From NCBI GenBank assembly GCA_015680685.1, contig MNCI01035354.1:605043-669042 (forward strand): a stretch of 64,000 bases of DNA. The letters run 5' to 3'. A program made the position numbers and the translations under genes. Below, piece by piece: positions 1-10,482 of the stretch (the stretch's first letter is position 1; every line of letters starts with the position of its first letter). The notes beneath the pieces were generated by a model. That model made no database searches. It saw only the letters and a list, made by a program, of their open reading frames with translations, and was not told the origin of the DNA. The stretch comes from Gnetum montanum. Its lineage: Eukaryota; Streptophyta; Gnetopsida; Gnetales; Gnetaceae.

Positions 1-1093
1 GGGAGGGCGGTCTGGGGGGGGTAGAGGAGGTGGTGGTTGTGAGGTTAGCAGCGGAGGCCGGTTGGTCGGACGGGGGGCACAGCCGTCCCTTACGTCCCAT
101 GGTGACCCAGTTGCCCCCCTCGAATAGCTGGCGAGCCAGGTCTCTCAGTCGCGACTTGCAAAACCGACATTCTGCCTCCAGGTGTCCAGGCTTTCCGCAA
201 CACCTGCATCCGTTCGGCCGACCCTTCTGGTTGCCCGTGCTGTGCATCTTGTTGGTTTCCGTGGCCAGGTTCTCGAAGGTAACCTGGAGGGATTCCTCCC
301 CCTCGGGGAGTTCTAGTATGACCTCCTGGACGAGGTTGGTCGCCGAGAGGCTCCGCCAGACGCAAAATCGAGCAAAGCCCATCCTCTCCATCGACCGTGT
401 GACACGGTCGAAAGCAATGAAGTCGCCAAAGTATCCCGTGACCTCCGTTAGGAACTCAAGGTTCCAAAATTCCCATGGGATGCCAGCCACCTGTACCCAG
501 ATCGGGGCCTGGGTGAACAGGTCGGCCTCTCTGTGGGCCCCAGGGCACCACGGGGTCAAGGCGAGACCCCATGCCCCATAGAACCATGGGCCTTCGAGCA
601 GAACGGAGTCTCGGGCCTATAGGGAGGGGAGGATGAAAAGGAGCAGGTCCTCTGAAAGGCTCCGGACATCCACATCCTCGATTTTCCACTGCTCCTTTGT
701 CCATCAGCGGATAAGGTCTAGTCTCGGGCGGCCCCCCCGAAATATGAACCGGCCAATGAGGCTTCGTTTCATCGTGCGAACGCCCTCGGGAGGGGGTTGG
801 TGAATGCACAGACGCAGGGTGCGGTCGTTACGGGAATGGGCCGTTATGGCGCCATCGGGTTTCTCTGTCCCTCGACCGTTGGGGCCTTCGCCAGCAGGGG
901 CGATGCTGGCGGAAGCTTCGGCTATGGCGGTGGCGGCTATGGTGGCGGTGGTCGCTCCTGTCCCAATTGTTGCCGCTGTGGTCGCTCCTGTTGCCACCGT
1001 GGCTGCTCCTGTTGCCGCCGTGGTCGCTCCTGTTGCCGTGGTTGCTCCTGTTGCCGTGGTCGCTCCTGTTGTCATGGTCGCTCCTGTTGTCAT
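1..1093 (-). pseudogene. LINE E ORF1 (DUF4283 plus CCHC zinc knuckle), broken; element runs off the left edge
   Basis: This is the first ORF of a plant L1-type LINE, an RNA-binding nucleocapsid-like protein. Reading the minus strand from the ATG at 1,093, a low-complexity Thr/Gly/Ala N-terminus is followed by a DUF4283 block (about 700-250). Key stretches there are SLIGRFIFRGGRPRLDL, EGPWFYGAWGLAL and APIWVQVAGIPWEFW. A CX2CX4HX4C knuckle (CRCCGKPGHLEAEC) lies at 167-208, then an open Arg/Gly-rich tail reaches the window edge. Two in-frame stops break it: TGA at 704-706 and TAG at 617-619. Base composition is GC- and CpG-rich, unlike LINEs A, C and D, so this copy looks younger or of another subfamily. 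DUF4283 with a CCHC knuckle is the known ORF1 architecture of plant L1 elements. ORF2 must lie left of the window. Confidence 0.85.
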
Positions 1094-1095
1094 GG
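953..1095 (-). repeat. 18-bp minisatellite inside LINE E ORF1
   Basis: About eight imperfect units of an 18-bp repeat (plus-strand core GTCGCTCCTGTTGCCGTG) occupy the first codons of the LINE E ORF1. On the minus strand they encode repeated Thr-Gly-Ala-Thr-Thr-Ala hexapeptides. The units nearest the ATG are the most alike, suggesting recent expansion by slippage. The plus-strand open frames over this stretch are shadows of the repeat. Confidence 0.8.
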
Positions 1096-1235
1096 TAGTG
1101 TTGGCTTTCAGGGTATGATGATTAGTCTAGTGGAGTTAGATGTAAAGATTGGGTAGTTACAATGAGTTGCAAATTTAAGGATATTTGGATTTTTAAAACA
1201 TTTAGTGTATTATTAGGCTGCCCATGGCAAGTCCA
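1094..1235. other. Spacer between LINE E 5' end and LINE A 3' end
   Basis: This 142-bp AT-rich stretch separates the LINE E start codon from the poly(T) that marks the 3' tail of LINE A. It must contain the short 5' leader of LINE E. I could not identify a target-site duplication for either element here. Confidence 0.4.
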
Positions 1236-1559
1236 TTTTTCTGAGTAATGTTCGAGCTTATATTAATCCAGAAAAAAATGTGTGAACAAATGTACATCGC
1301 GGGCCAATGCCCGCCACCACTTGAGGGCCACAGCCACAACCACATGCCTGTTTTGTTCGTGTGCACGCACCACCACAGCTACAATGCCAGCAACCCCTAG
1401 ATCTCGAAAAACCAGGAGTTCAAACAAGCTTGAAAGCCAGAGATAGTATGCCTTCGTACAAAGAGGGTTTAGTATTCATTCTCGTAGTTCCTCCCCCCCT
1501 AGGTGCCTCAAATGACTGCATTTCCCATCTATTAGTTTGTTGTATTTGTCGTATTTTCA

Positions 1560-2718
1560 CCCCCTCCCCATGGTGCCCTGAAAAGTTGTACACCACTCTC
1601 TCTTGGATGTGAGCTTAGTTGGTCGGCTGGTGCAACCCCTGACCTCAGCCTTCGTTGACATCCTCGACGTAGTTGTAGTCATCATCAGGTGTTGCGCCAT
1701 GGCCTCTTGCCCAATCACAAAAAGTTGGGCTAGGCCCTCATGGTGTTTTGTGAGGACATCCTCCATCTATTGGATGTCCTGCAACCGTGCCTCGTTTTCC
1801 TCTTGCCCGGCCTGTTGTCGCATCTCCTCCTAGCTACGTTGCCATCTCGCACTCTCCTCCAACCTTGCCTACTCAATTGCAGTGTGACAAGCCTCCATTA
1901 GTGTTCTGCTGCAAGAACACCCACAAGCAGGTTGCACCAGTGCCATAGTGGAAGATGAACCAGAAATGTTGGCGTCAGCAGATAATGACTCTTGCCAATT
2001 TGACTGCACCACCCAGGTTGCTTGCCCAGAACCCCCACACCTTTGATAAACAATAGTTATTGCTAGGCGAGCAATGGGGGTACCCCTGTGCCATAATGCA
2101 AGAATAACCTCGGGGTGCTACCTTGGCCATCGCCTGTTCAACGATTCCTAGAAGAACTAGGGAAAGTTCACACAGGAACCCTGTTTGAGGTACTTTAAGA
2201 AAGTGAAATGCACCCCACTAGTTTGTGGGGGTATCCAAACTGAACAAAGTACCTTTCAACCATCAACGCTATGTCTTTCCAGATGCCCTGTAACTAGGAA
2301 CACCTAATGTGCCTACCAGCTATCCTTGGAACTAGCCTAGGAAAGAACTTCGTGACGCCCATTTGTGCCCTTGCCATAGGTGCCACGATTTCCCCTACCG
2401 CCTCCACCCCTAGTGCCTCCGCAATCGCTTGCACGGAGACTACAATCCTTTTGCACCAAATTGCATAATCTCTCCCTCCTAGTTATCGTAAAATTGTTGT
2501 GTGGCCAAATTGGGTTCTCCCTCTAACCGTTTGAACATTTCTGCCCATCCCATGCATTCCACCAGAGCCCATAATTCGGGCATGTTGGTGAACTTCATCC
2601 ACAATGGTGCAAATAGCAGCCCTTGTTCCATGGCTGCTGTTGCCTCTTGCCATAGTAGGTGGGCCTCCTTGACCACCGTGGGCACTGTAGGGAGTTGCTG
2701 CCCTTGAAAAACCAGCAA
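1560..2718 (-). pseudogene. LINE A ORF2 C-terminal extension
   Basis: Directly after the IWKxRN tail, coding continues into sequence shared with LINEs B, C and D. Block 1 (2,479-2,718) has HLLWQEATAAM, then ELWALVECMGWAEMFKRL. Block 2 (about 2,160-2,270) has VERYFVQFG and, one frame over, HFTFLKYLKQG. A short charged, Gln/Glu-rich coiled-coil-like stretch (about 1,745-1,880, EEMRQQAGQEENEARLQDI) follows. I do not see the J-like module of copies B and C here. Function is unknown. Recurrence in four elements at the same place shows it belongs to the LINE ORF2 and is not flanking DNA. Confidence 0.65.
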
Positions 2719-4718
2719 GTTCCGCTTCTTCCAAATGATCCACAGTGTGGCAAGTCTTGTTGAGTCCTCGTGGATCCCTGTAACCTATGCAGATTGATCT
2801 ATCCGCCACATAGCTTGTGAAAACTGACACTTGTCCATAAAATGATTAATCGTTTCTGGAGTCGCGTGGCAATGTGGACAACTGTCCTCAATATGTAATC
2901 CCCGCTCTCGTAATGTAGCCTTCACAGGTAGTGTCTAGTGCATGATAAGCCACCTAAATGCCTTAATTTTCTTTGGGAGATGGCCTTTCCAGAGTGCCGC
3001 CCAACCCTTCGCCAGTGGATAAAAGGATGTTATCATTTCCTTTAGTCGTTGTCCCAGCAAGCCCATCAATAAAATTTTGGACACGAACCAGCACAGATTT
3101 TTCCAGAGATGAGAGTTGGCCGACGAGGACTCCCATCTATGGTATTTTTGTGTTAAAATTTGCATCCATGGCACCTCTCCAGCCGCAGGGGCATGAACTG
3201 GTTCAACAATCAATTTAGGCCTAGAGCAACCTCATCCTCAAATCTCAACAACCCAATACCCCCTGCTGGCCTGGGTCTTGCCGTTACTTGTCATGAGACC
3301 AAATGCATTTTGCCGAACCAGACAAAATCTCTCACTATTCTATCTATTTTCTACATAATACTGACCAGTGGAGTAGCCATAGAAGTGGCAAAACGAGCAA
3401 CGACCTTCATGACCACTGTTGCCAGTATCATCTTGCCCTTTCGGGACAAGAATCGACCAGTCCAGAGAGCAGTCTTGTTTTGTACATGCTCCATCAATCC
3501 TTTCCAAGCTTGCTGCCTATTCCAATCAAAAATAGGCATACCAAGATAAGTATCCTAGGTGTTTCTTGGTAGAATACCTAGCATTTGTATGAGCCTAGCC
3601 CTCACTGTCCCATCCGTGTGAATACAGTAGACAGCCGATTTGCCCTTATTCAGCTCCAGACCAACTTCACGCTACATCTGTGTCATCACTTGTAGTAGTG
3701 CCTCAGCCCGTGGCACTATGGCTCGAGAGAAAACCATAGTATCATTTGCATAATGTGCCACTAAACTGTTCACCCCAGCAACCTAAAGTTCTTGAACCCC
3801 TTCCTTGCGACAATAACTTTGGAATTGATCCATAACAATAATGAAAAGGGGTGGTGACAGTGGATCCCCTTGCCTTAATCCATACCTTGTGCCCACAAAT
3901 CGACATAGCCTGCCATCGATGTCCAACGAATATCGTCCACTGCACTATATCTAAATACATAAGTTGACAAACTTGGTATCAAAACCTTTCTCCACCATCA
4001 CTCTCTGTAGTGTCGCTCAATTGACCGTGTCATAAACCTTAGTAAGTTTGGTACACATTCCAGGAAATCTAGCCACCTGGACCAAATGCAGAATCTTTTG
4101 TAAACACCTGGTCCTGTAAGAAACGTCCCCTAATAAACCTAGCATGATGTTCCCCAACCAACTTCCCCATAAGCGGTGCGAGACGCCCAACTAGCATCTT
4201 GGAGAAGACCCGTATTAGTGTGTTGTAAATCCCAATAGGTCAAAAATGTCTCGGAGCAGAGGGATTGGGGACTTTGGGTAAGAGCACCACCTGTGAACAA
4301 TTTATCTCTCCTAACTTGCTGCCATATGAGCATACTGTTATATGCATCCAGCAAATTGAGCCCCATGAGATCCTCATATTCCCTGAAGAATTCGATTGGC
4401 CATCCATCAAGGCTTGGAGCCTTGTTGGCTTGCATAGATTTCAAGGCCTGCAGCAGTTCCTCTTGCGAGAAAGGACGTAACAATTGCGCATTGTCTGCCT
4501 GTGTGGGGACCTGTGGGATGTGTAGAGAGATGGGATCTGTGGCCTGCCACCGCTAGATATTCCCCCAAAACTCCTGCAGTGTTGCCAGCCCCCTTGCACT
4601 ACTGTGTGGGCCTCCCCCACCCATGATCTTAGTGATGTCCTGGGGCTTGTTCTTTTGTGCCTAATTCTATCTTGCCGTGGCAAAGAAAAACCTAGTATTC
4701 TTGTCCCCTTCCCTTATT
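2480..4718 (-). pseudogene. LINE A ORF2 fragment: reverse transcriptase, zf-RVT and IWKxRN tail
   Basis: The reverse transcriptase needed for target-primed LINE insertion, now dead. Minus-strand order: EGDKNTRFF linker (4,700-4,718); RT finger region with ALKSMQANKAPSLDGWPIEFF (about 4,380-4,460); catalytic box decayed to YAND (3,741-3,760) where family members have YxDD; thumb region (about 3,350-3,540); zf-RVT with WKGHLPKKIKAFRWL and CPHCHATPETINHF (about 2,830-3,030); then LWIIWKKRNLLVFQG (about 2,700-2,750), the usual plant L1 C-terminal tail. Several stops and frameshifts interrupt it. Loss of the second catalytic region alone would inactivate the enzyme. Confidence 0.85.
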
Positions 4719-4924
4719 TAGGTGGATATTATGTTTGAATATTTGATGCTTATTAGTTTTTTGCTATGTGAGATCAAAAGGAATTGAACTCGAGATTTGG
4801 CAAAATTAGAGTTCCAAAATATTAAAAGCTGCAACTAAGGGAATTGAGCCTATTAGAATATACTTCTATGAATTTTTAAGAGTGATCATGGAAAGAATTG
4901 AACTCATGACCAGGGGGTGTAAAA

Positions 4925-6935
4925 AAAAGTTTTATTTATTAAAAGAGAGAGAGAGAAGGAGAACCGTTTTCAGTAACAGTTCAGTTACATTAAAGAAGCT
5001 GAATTTGAAACGGAAACTGAATTGAATAAAAAGGGCTAGGAAGAAAGAAGAAAAAAGAAAAAGGGAGAGAGAGTGTGTATGCACATGAAAAAAAAGGAGA
5101 CCTCAATGGAGGTGGTTGGAAATGAATAGCAGCAAAAGGAGACTATGGTTGGAGCAGCAAATGAACAACAACAAGACCATGGCTGAAAGAGAAGAAGAAA
5201 AATAACAAAAGAAGACTTTAGCTAGAACAACAAATGAACACCAACAAAAGAAGATTGTGGCTGAAACAACAAATGTACACCAACAGGAGAAGGTTGTGGT
5301 CGATAAAAAGAAAAGAATAGCAAGAAGGGAGGATTGTGGTTGCTATTGAAGACAACAAATCAAAGGGAAGTTTGCATTGAGTAGTAGTCTAATATTGTAA
5401 TTACTTGTTCTTGGTAAGCAAAAAATCTAAGCAAGAAGGTAAGATGAATCCTTCTCTTGCTATGTGTGATAGACAACATTAGTTGATAATCTCAATATCT
5501 TAGTTTTTCTCATTTTTTCCTTGAATATCTTTTATGTTAGAATCAATTTTAACAAGATTTTTTGTTGAGATCTTAAATTGTTGAATCCTTAATTTTGTTG
5601 ATGGATCTCTCCACTTGTCCTTTGCATTCTCAAGCCTAAATGACTTGGATGAGAGTTGTTTTTGTAATGATTCAAAAACACCCATAATGATTTGGGGCAT
5701 AATGGCATAATGATTTGCCAATAGGGGCCAAGGATCCCTTACATGAGGATTGGTGCTACTGGTAGAAAGTGAAAGTATCCTTGGGCCGTTGTCTATTTTG
5801 TGACTTTCTGAAATTTGCAGAATTGTTGAATTCTTAGTTTTTGGCTAGAAAATTGGCTTGATGATCCCCTTGAATGCGTAATCCTTGGATTTGAATTTTG
5901 ATTCTTATTTATGCACCTTCTCAAGTTTGATTTTGTCATCTTTCTATGAGTCTAATGGAGTGGGGAAAATTTAGGATGCTAATTTATGGTTATTAAATAT
6001 TAATGATGTTAAATGATGGCTGTTAAATGTAGGTGACTTCTTTGTTCTTTATTATGGTAAATTACATAGTTTAATTAAATGTTAGTGCTGTGCATTATAT
6101 TATTTTAGGTTAGCAAAGTTGATTTGAAATGTTTTTTTTATTGAGGGTTGTTGAAAGGAAATAAAATAGTTTTATTGTGCAATTGAATGGATTTGATATT
6201 ACTGATTTATACATTTCTTGTGGCCAAATGTTGGGTTAGACAAGTTTGTTGATGAACAACATCTGATATATTATTATGATATAAGAAAAATCAGAATCGG
6301 ATCTGTAAATTAGACTTGTACATTATATGAAAGGAATCTTGCATATAGATCTTTGTTGTCATTGTTTGCTTTTCATGGTTGTCTTTTATCAGCAATAGCT
6401 CAGCTGCTAAAATGTATCTATGGTTATGGTGTTTTGTGCTAATTAGACATGATTTTTCATGATATTATGAGTATATGTAGAGATTGCTGTATTGTTTTGT
6501 ATTTCAATTTGCAATTTTCCAGGTACAGGAATAATATGTTTCATTGAGTTTGACTTCCTTATGTTTGATTACATTTTAGCTGTACAAAATTTAAGATGGC
6601 TAAGTTTAGTGATTGAACTAATTGGCTTCTTGTTGTGCTAGATGGTTGTGGATACAATTTTAAGTTTTAGATGTTTTCACATTTGTACTGCACCATGGAT
6701 GCATAGTGTATTGAGAGATGTTAATTGTCATATTGACATTCTTTTCCTACTAGATCCTTGGGCCATTGATCGCATCATGTAATTTTCTTTGTTATGCCTT
6801 ATTTTAATTGATAGTTGTCAATGTTGGTCTACATGCAAGTTGACTTTCTGTTAATTGATCAACTGTTTGGGGAAAAGAAAAGTTTACCTTTGCATTTTCA
6901 GCCAGCTTGCTGGGGGCTTTGAGTGTTAACTCTTA
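4925..6935 (+). repeat. Dispersed repeat R1, copy 1
   Basis: A ~2-kb AT-rich, non-coding sequence that recurs in this window at 45,712-47,745 (direct), 49,035-49,640 (direct, right part only) and 22,640-23,100 (inverted, partial). Shared landmarks are an A/G-rich left third, a central TATGTGTGAT, and a right end at TTGAGTGTTAACTCTTG. All four copies stop close to that right end, suggesting a defined element boundary. No terminal repeats or coding domains were recognised, so class is unknown. Confidence 0.65.
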
Positions 6936-7874
6936 GTTCCTACTGATGAGTGTTACAATCTTCAACAGTCATCCTTGATTTTTATTCTTTAATTTCCTAC
7001 TACTATGCCATATGGGTCAAAATAAGAAGTCATTCAATTTCTTACAGTCCTGCAAGCTCAATTTCAGTCCTTTTCCTATCATGGCTTTCTCTGTTGTTAA
7101 CGTGATTCAATTTGGTCAGTTTCCATTATCATTGCCACTTCAACAGTCATTTCCATCTCTTTGGTTCACTTTTGGCCATTGACATGTCAAGATACAAGGA
7201 CAAGCCTTATAAAAGGGGCATGGAGGACATTTGGATAAGTCATCTCTCTGTGAAGGCCCCAGTGTGCAGGAAATTTCCTCCAAATTTATAACATTATAAT
7301 AAATAGTTCCTGAACGTGGTTTTATGTCCTGACCACATTCAGCTTGGAGACACATCCGAGGATTAAAATATAACAAGGTATAAAACATGATTATAAAAAT
7401 ACATTACTAATTTCAGTTCACATTTAACTGCGACCAACTATGTGAGATTTTATAACCTTACAACAGTTAAGATAATGAAATTAACTATTTGAAACTAGGA
7501 TGGATTATAAGAGTTAATTCTCTAGCCAAAACATGTGTGGTTTATTTAATTGCTTTATGGAGGTGCTCTGCCTGGCGCTACACCAGGCTATGCATTTCCT
7601 TTTGCATATAATACTGATTTTATATTATACTAAAGCATGAAAGGACTGCTCTGGCCCTAACTGCTGAAAATAAAGACTTAACGATAACTTCCCTTATTGT
7701 ATGGAGAAACATGACTTGGAACATTGTAATAAGATAAATTCAATATTAGAATTTTAACAGATACTGGATTGTTATACAACCTTGTTTCTTAAAAGTTATA
7801 GTAGATATTTGGTTTTTACTCATTAAATAGTACATAGAGTGTCATGGTGTTTTATAACATGACATAACGAACAG

Positions 7875-7956
7875 AATGTTATAACATTAAAGTGTTGTAC
7901 TTTAACCATATTTATAATGTTATAACATTAAAGTGTTGTGCTTTAACCATATTTAT
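7875..7956. repeat. 41-bp tandem duplication
   Basis: Two adjacent 41-bp units begin AATGTTATAACATTAAAGTG and differ at one base. This is a simple recent local duplication in AT-rich DNA. Confidence 0.8.
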
Positions 7957-8094
7957 AGTTTATTAAATATGAAACTGAAACTAAAATTGAATTTTTACTT
8001 ATGTTTGTTGAGACTTTCTTGGATTTATTAGGCATAGTAGTTTCAGAATTCCTTTTATGGAATTGTTTATTTTTTATATCTATAACTCAGCATT

Positions 8095-8163
8095 GCCCAC
8101 TAGAATCAAACTTATGACCTGCTATTTCCATGTCAAGACTTTTACCACTAAGCTAACATACAA
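8095..8163 (-). mobile_element. Possible tRNA-derived SINE fragment
   Basis: On the minus strand a tRNA-like A box (TAGCTTAGTGG, matching TRGCNNAGYGG) is followed about 35 nt later by a decayed B box (AGTTTGATTCT). This arrangement is the RNA polymerase III promoter of a tRNA or SINE head. No intact tRNA fold is evident and no tail was delimited, so a degraded SINE is the likeliest reading. Confidence 0.4.
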
Positions 8164-8297
8164 CATTGTTATTTTTCTTACTAGCTCTTACCACATATTC
8201 TTGATGTCTTAAACTGCCCAGTATGGTTATTTGAATGTTATGTACACATGAAGTTCAAGTGCTTAAAATTGAAGTTATGTGCAAACTGCTAATCTTG

Positions 8298-8443
8298 TAA
8301 TGTTAGGAATTGCAAGTTCACCTAACATTACAGCTAAAGTTGTTCTTGTTTATTGTTTGTCTATCAATTGTTGTAGTGCTTTTTTCTTGCTAAGTGCAAA
8401 GAAAATGGCTTAGATACACAGGAAATCAGTAGCTTGAAAAGAC
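8298..8443. repeat. 146-bp direct duplication, left copy, flanking the viral block
   Basis: This matches 21,042-21,187 over its full 146 bp with about five mismatches and no indel seen. One copy sits immediately before the telomere-like tract, the other immediately after the last viral segment. It is therefore a duplication of the host target that brackets the 12.6-kb insert, far longer than normal transposon target duplications. Confidence 0.85.
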
Positions 8444-8998
8444 CCTAAAACCCTTGATTCTAGACCCTAAAAAACCCTAGCCACTACAGCTTGAAACCTA
8501 AATCATAAATCCTAAAACCCTAAATATTGAAAATCCTAAAACCTATACCCTAAAAACTACACACCCTAAACCCTAAAAACCTTAAATCCTAAGTTCTAAA
8601 TACTAAATCCCAAATGTAAAAAAATCATAATGTTAAACACTAAAGACCCTAAAATCTAAATGCTAAAAATCACAAATCCTAAATTCTAAAAAACTAAAAA
8701 TCTTAAACCCTAATCACTAAATCCTAAACAACTAAACCCTAAATCCTAAAAATCCAAAACACTAAAATCCCTAAATCCTAAACCCTAAAAACTATATACC
8801 CTAAACCTTAAATCCTAAACAATAAATCTTAAACCCTAAACCCTAACAAATAATCCCTTAAAACTCTAAAAATCAAAAACCCTAAACACTAGAATCCAAA
8901 TCCTAGGAACCTGTTATCATAAACCCTAAAACAACTTTGAACCAAAACCTTAAAACCTTAAAAACTATAAACCCTAAAACCATAAATCCTAAACTATG
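8444..8998. repeat. Interstitial telomere-like tract, degenerate (CCCTAAA)n
   Basis: About 550 bp are dominated by CCCTAAA, CCTAAA and drifted variants such as CCCTAAAAAC and CATAAATCC, in one orientation. CCCTAAA is the C-rich strand of the common plant telomere repeat. The tract begins exactly where the left 146-bp duplication ends and stops where viral RNase H sequence begins, so it is part of the insertion event. Divergence indicates age. Confidence 0.75.
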
Positions 8999-9000
8999 CC

Positions 9001-10051
9001 CCAAGCTTCATAGCTAGCTTCGGTGTTCAAAATGAATGGTCCATTAAACATAGGCTTGCATGGCAGTAGGCGTTGACATTCTTTTTTCAATCTCTACTTG
9101 ATTTGTTGCCTCCTTGGTCTAATGAAATGACATTGAATTGTTTTATTAGACAAATGTGGAATGTGTTTGGCAACATAATTCACACATCCTAGAAACCACA
9201 TGCATTGCTCTTTTGATTCCAATTGATTTGGAAAATTTGAAATCTTTTGAAGAACATGGGGCTGCATGTGCATCTTTCTTTCTGTCTTTTATCACAACTC
9301 CTAAAAATTCCACTTCTTTCTGACAAATCTAAAACTTTTTAAGATCAGTTGATAGCCCAATGCCATGTTTTAAACATGTTTTTGCAAACTTCTTCAAATG
9401 CTCATAGTGTTTTTCAACAGTACTTGAATATATAAGAAAGTCATCAATATAATTGGCTACAAAATCCTTCATCTTACCAAATACTAAACCCATTCTGCAC
9501 TGGAATTGAATAGGCATATTTTTTAGACCAAATGGCATGACTAGCCATTCATATAGACCTCCTGGTGTGCTGAATGCAGTTTTATGAATGTCGCATTTTG
9601 CAATTTTGATTTGATGATACTTTGACTTGCAATCAAACTTGTTGAAGATCTTTCTAGATGCTATCCTCTGGATTAACTCTTCCTTGTTAGGCAAAGACCA
9701 TTTGACATCCATTGTGATTGCATTGAGTGGAATGTAGTTTATCACCATCCTTGTCTTTCCTCTCTTGATTTCAACATGATTTCTGATGATGAAGCATGCA
9801 CATGAATAACTTGAATTTGAGGGTCTAACAAGTCCTTTGTTTACAAACTCACCTATTTGATTTGCCACTTCTATTTCATCTTGCCTTTTCATAGGAATTG
9901 TTTTACTTTGTACAAGAATTGGTTGTACAATTGGAATATAAGCTATTGGACTATCTTTGGACCAAAATTCGAATGGATGCTGACAACAACATTCTTCTTG
10001 GACATAAGCATCCATTTTATCATGGAATTCCCTTGGAATTAAAAATGCCAT
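9001..10051 (-). pseudogene. V1: viral polyprotein start fused by deletion to RT and RNase H start
   Basis: Minus strand from the ATG at 10,051: about 20 codons of an N-terminus (starting MAFLIPREF) run directly into the pre-RT region (QHPFEFWSKDS), so the movement, coat and protease parts are deleted. The RT follows, with INYIPLNA, a GLYEWLVMPFGLKN box and the YIDD catalytic motif near 9,440-9,451, reaching a stop at 9,329. Beyond it the frame continues with broken RNase H start sequence to about 9,001, where it meets the telomere-like tract. RT order and motifs fit caulimovirids. It cannot make a functional product. Confidence 0.75.
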
Positions 10052-10482
10052 GGGCTATGCACACACAAGTGCAAAGACACGATTTGATTGCAAGCTAAAA
10101 CTTCGACAAACACCTTCAAGAAGTATCACAAACTACTTAGAAGGCTACATTGTAACCACTTAAGGCTACATTAATGTGCAGTTCATTTTGCAACCTATTC
10201 GTTAAAGTGAGACTTAAACAAAACAAAGGTCGTGCTCACTTAAGAACACCTCACTCACACACAAGTGTTGTGCTAAGACACTGATGTGCAACTTGCTCCA
10301 AGCTTCAAACTACAATTGAAACTCAAACTCATGATGATTACAAAACAGAGGGATACATGCTTATATAGACATGGGAGAGGGAAGAGCTACTAGAACTTGA
10401 ACATTGGATAAGCTTGAGCTCAATTATTTTGACATAGACATAAAGCTGACTATGACAACTGACTATGACTAAAACACAATTA
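10052..10482 (-). promoter_or_regulatory. Viral intergenic region with TATA box (V1/V2 junction)
   Basis: This 431-bp non-coding stretch lies on the minus strand between the polyprotein stop of V2 (10,483) and the presumed polyprotein ATG of V1 (10,051), where a circular caulimovirid keeps its promoter and leader. A TATA box (minus strand CTATATAAGC, 10,359-10,368) sits about 310 bp upstream of the ATG, leaving a long leader. I did not find the usual tRNA-iMet primer-binding motif. Promoter role is inferred from position and the TATA box. Confidence 0.5.

Larger units (their letters stand above)
1236..4718 (-). mobile_element. LINE A, 5'-truncated L1-type retroelement
   Basis: A minus-strand LINE covering the end of the endonuclease-RT linker (motif EGDKNTRFFF near 4,710) through RT, zf-RVT, the C-terminal extension and the 3' tail. 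The 3' tail is the short T run at 1,236-1,240 followed by a sequence resembling the tails of LINEs B, C and D (minus strand TTAATATAAGCTCGAAC, then A-rich). The endonuclease and ORF1 are missing, so it is a typical 5' truncation. Many C-to-T type changes and stops show it is old. No convincing target-site duplication was found. Confidence 0.8.
4719..8297. other. AT-rich non-coding stretch left of the viral block
   Basis: No credible coding exon was recognised. It holds the first R1 repeat copy, a 41-bp tandem duplication and a SINE-like tRNA-derived unit, listed separately. A short GA microsatellite lies near 4,943. If the host gene at 21,430 has upstream exons to the left of this window, this stretch would be intronic, but that is inference. 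Confidence 0.4.

Noticed and set aside
797-1156. Cys/Arg/Gly-rich plus-strand proteins
   Set aside because: They are shadows of the 18-bp minisatellite and LINE E ORF1, whose minus-strand domains are clear.
1236-2478. J-like module at the end of LINE A
   Set aside because: The coiled-coil part is present, but the residues after it do not align with the 66-codon module in any frame.
1190-4740. Target-site duplication for LINE A
   Set aside because: No shared stretch beyond a few bases on either side of 1,236 and 4,718.
8444-8998. CRISPR array or satellite
   Set aside because: Repeats are short, drifted CCCTAAA units without spacers, typical of interstitial telomere-like DNA in plants.
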